From a bacterium (GTDB taxonomy: Bacteria > Verrucomicrobiota > Verrucomicrobiae > Limisphaerales > J093), in NCBI GenBank assembly GCA_021839785.1, contig JAKCAB010000286.1, forward strand, positions 1-6,356: a stretch of 6,356 bases of DNA, read 5' to 3'. Below the pieces are notes generated by a model. It saw nothing but the letters and a program-made list of their open reading frames with translations, had not been told where the DNA came from and ran no database searches. Below are positions 4,994-6,356 of the stretch, one piece after another; the first letter of the stretch is position 1, and each line of letters starts with the position of its first letter. The translations under genes and the position numbers were made by a program.

Positions 4994-6356
4994 ATGAGCG
5001 AAATCGCGTTGAAAGACACGGCTTCCACAGGCGAACCGGGCGGCATTCCCAAGGCCTACGAGCCGCAAGCGGTGGAAGACAAGTGGTACCAGTTCTGGTG
5101 TGAACAGGGCTGTTTCACGGCCGACCCGGCCTCGCCGAAGCCGGCGTATTCCATCGTCATCCCGCCGCCGAACGTCACCGGGGTGCTCCACATGGGCCAC
5201 GTCCTGAACAACACCATCCAGGACATCCTTGCCCGTAAGGCCCGCATGGACGGCAAGGAAGTGCTCTGGCTGCCGGGCACCGATCACGCCGGCATTGCCA
5301 CGCAGGCGGTGGTGGAGAAGACCCTTCGCAAAGAAGGCAAAATGAAGCACCGCGACGACCTCGGGCGCGAGAAGTTCCTCGAACACGTCTGGGCCTGGAA
5401 GGAAAAGCACGGCGGCATCATCATCCAGCAGCTCAAGAAACTCGGTTGCTCGTGCGATTGGACCCGCGAGCGATTCACGATGGACGCGGAGTATTCGCGC
5501 TGCGTGCAAAAGGTCTTCGTCGAGCTTTACAAAAAGGGGCTGATCTATCGCGGCAAACGCATGGTCAACTGGGACCCCGCGGCCCGCACCGCGCTCTCCG
5601 ACGAGGAAGTCGAGATGACCGAAACCAAGGGCCACCTCTGGCACTTGAAGTATCCGCTGCTGGACGCTGCCGGGCGCCCAATCGCGGGTCAGTTTGTGGT
5701 CGTCGCCACGACGCGACCCGAGACGATGCTGGGCGACGAAGCGGTAGCGGTGAATCCAAAGGACGAACGCTACGCCAAACTGGTCGGAACGAAGGTTCTG
5801 CTGCCGCTCCAGAACAAACCCATCCCGATCATCGCCGACGATTTCGTGGACCCGAAGTTCGGCACCGGCTGCGTGAAGGTGACGCCGGCGCACGACCCGA
5901 ACGATTATGCGATGGCCACGCGTCACCACCTGCCGCTCACGGTCGTTATCGGTCCGGACGGTAGGATGACCAACGAGGCGGGGGGCGGTTTCGCCGGGCT
6001 GGACCGTGCGGAAGCGCGCAAGGCGGTCGTGGAACGCCTGGAAAAATTGGGCTTGCTGCTCAAGGTCGAGGACTACGTCCACAACGTCGGCTACAGCCAG
6101 CGCAGCGGCGTGCCCATCGAGCCTTACTTGAGCGAGCAGTGGTTTTTGAAGTATCCGAGCGTGGAGAAGGCGCTGGAGTGTGTGGTGTCGGCGGAAAAGG
6201 AAAGCGCGCTCGGCGGTAAACCTCTGGTGGCGCATCTCCCGGAGGAGAAGTTGGGCAGCCAGCCTGCACCGAACGTTGCCGCAATCAACGTGGCCGACTT
6301 GCTGGCGGATGTCAACCCAGCCATCGGCGGCACGATCCGCTTCCACCCAGAACGCT
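4994..6356 (+). CDS. valS: Valyl-tRNA synthetase, 3'-truncated by the window end
   Basis: Class I aminoacyl-tRNA synthetase that charges tRNA-Val with valine and hydrolyses mischarged Thr-tRNA-Val. The frame starts at ATG 4994 and stays open for 454 residues to the window edge; the full enzyme usually has 850-950. An early AYEPQAVEDKWYQFW block (21-35) opens the catalytic domain. IPPPNVTGVLHMGH contains the HIGH-type ATP motif as HMGH (66-69), and WLPGTDHAGIATQ follows. The CP1 editing domain shows TTRPETMLGDEAVAV (from 239), GTGCVKVTPAHDPNDY (290-305) and GYSQRSGVPIEPYLSEQWF (366-384). The KMSKS loop and anticodon-binding domain lie beyond the window. The PPPNVTG signature and the editing motifs favour ValRS over IleRS or LeuRS. 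Residues about 399-447 appear to be a lineage-specific insertion. The gene diverges from the sigma operon. The start is chosen because it is the first ATG after the intergenic region and gives a normal N-terminus. Confidence 0.95.
   Translation, partial: MSEIALKDTASTGEPGGIPKAYEPQAVEDKWYQFWCEQGCFTADPASPKPAYSIVIPPPNVTGVLHMGHVLNNTIQDILARKARMDGKEVLWLPGTDHAGIATQAVVEKTLRKEGKMKHRDDLGREKFLEHVWAWKEKHGGIIIQQLKKLGCSCDWTRERFTMDAEYSRCVQKVFVELYKKGLIYRGKRMVNWDPAARTALSDEEVEMTETKGHLWHLKYPLLDAAGRPIAGQFVVVATTRPETMLGDEAVAVNPKDERYAKLVGTKVLLPLQNKPIPIIADDFVDPKFGTGCVKVTPAHDPNDYAMATRHHLPLTVVIGPDGRMTNEAGGGFAGLDRAEARKAVVERLEKLGLLLKVEDYVHNVGYSQRSGVPIEPYLSEQWFLKYPSVEKALECVVSAEKESALGGKPLVAHLPEEKLGSQPAPNVAAINVADLLADVNPAIGGTIRFHPER
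6188..6334 (+). other. In-frame insertion within ValRS at the CP1/catalytic-core junction
   Basis: After SEQWFLKYPSVEKALECVV the typical ValRS has only a few residues (an ENGD-like turn) before the I-x-F-x-P-E-R block that leads to the tRNA-acceptor contact region. Here about 49 residues (399-447), starting SAEKESALGGKPLVAHLPEE and ending NPAIGGT, intervene before IRFHPER (448-454). The frame is intact, so this is an insertion rather than damage. The boundaries are estimated from remembered family alignments. Confidence 0.6.

Noticed and set aside
4792..5052. 87-residue N-terminal extension of the sigma factor
   Set aside because: The frame is open, but the added residues show no sigma homology and run through the intergenic region into the valS start. 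The 187-residue form has normal ECF length.
4973..6346. Long minus-strand open frame (457 codons) opposite the valyl-tRNA synthetase
   Set aside because: It lies entirely antisense to a clear ValRS with intact motifs, and its translation is His/Arg/Val-rich with no recognisable domain. This is the usual shadow of a high-GC gene.

Overview
This is a GC-rich bacterial chromosome window with compact gene packing. It most likely comes from a Verrucomicrobiota-type organism (Pedosphaera/Limisphaerales-like). Two things point there. A putative sigma-factor partner carries the 'AxEKAQSIxCxNNLKQLGLAxRxxATDN' and 'DGS' motifs typical of the pseudopilin-like proteins that are expanded in Verrucomicrobia and Planctomycetes. 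Two other small families (an 'LRQAPRP' N-terminus, and a coiled coil followed by a 'TPEAALQSFFWA' domain) also resemble proteins of that phylum. The assignment rests on recalled family resemblance, not on a search.

Layout. (1) Positions 2-559 (+) hold the C-terminal three quarters of undecaprenyl diphosphate synthase (uppS). After 39 bases comes a complete MsbA-like ABC exporter (599-2470, +). Both belong to the cell envelope: one makes the polyprenyl lipid carrier, the other probably flips or exports a lipid or hydrophobic molecule. (2) Converging on this pair is a three-gene minus-strand cluster, 4791 down to 2521. It encodes an ECF-type RNA polymerase sigma factor, a membrane-anchored coiled-coil protein with a pseudopilin-like C-terminal domain, and a second membrane-anchored coiled-coil protein. 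Gaps are 10 bases and then a 4-base ATGA overlap, so this is almost certainly one operon. The second and third genes are the natural candidates for membrane-bound regulators of the sigma factor. (3) A 202-base region separates the sigma factor from a divergent valyl-tRNA synthetase (valS, 4994 to the window end, +), which is cut off by the window edge.

The uppS, exporter and valS genes are ordinary housekeeping genes. The least described part is the sigma operon, whose presumed anti-sigma component has no visible zinc anti-sigma motif and carries a periplasmic domain resembling a pseudopilin. A second oddity is a roughly 45-50 residue in-frame insertion in ValRS where the editing domain returns to the catalytic core. 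I found no mobile element, CRISPR array, tRNA or rRNA. No stretch over 300 bases lacks a gene.
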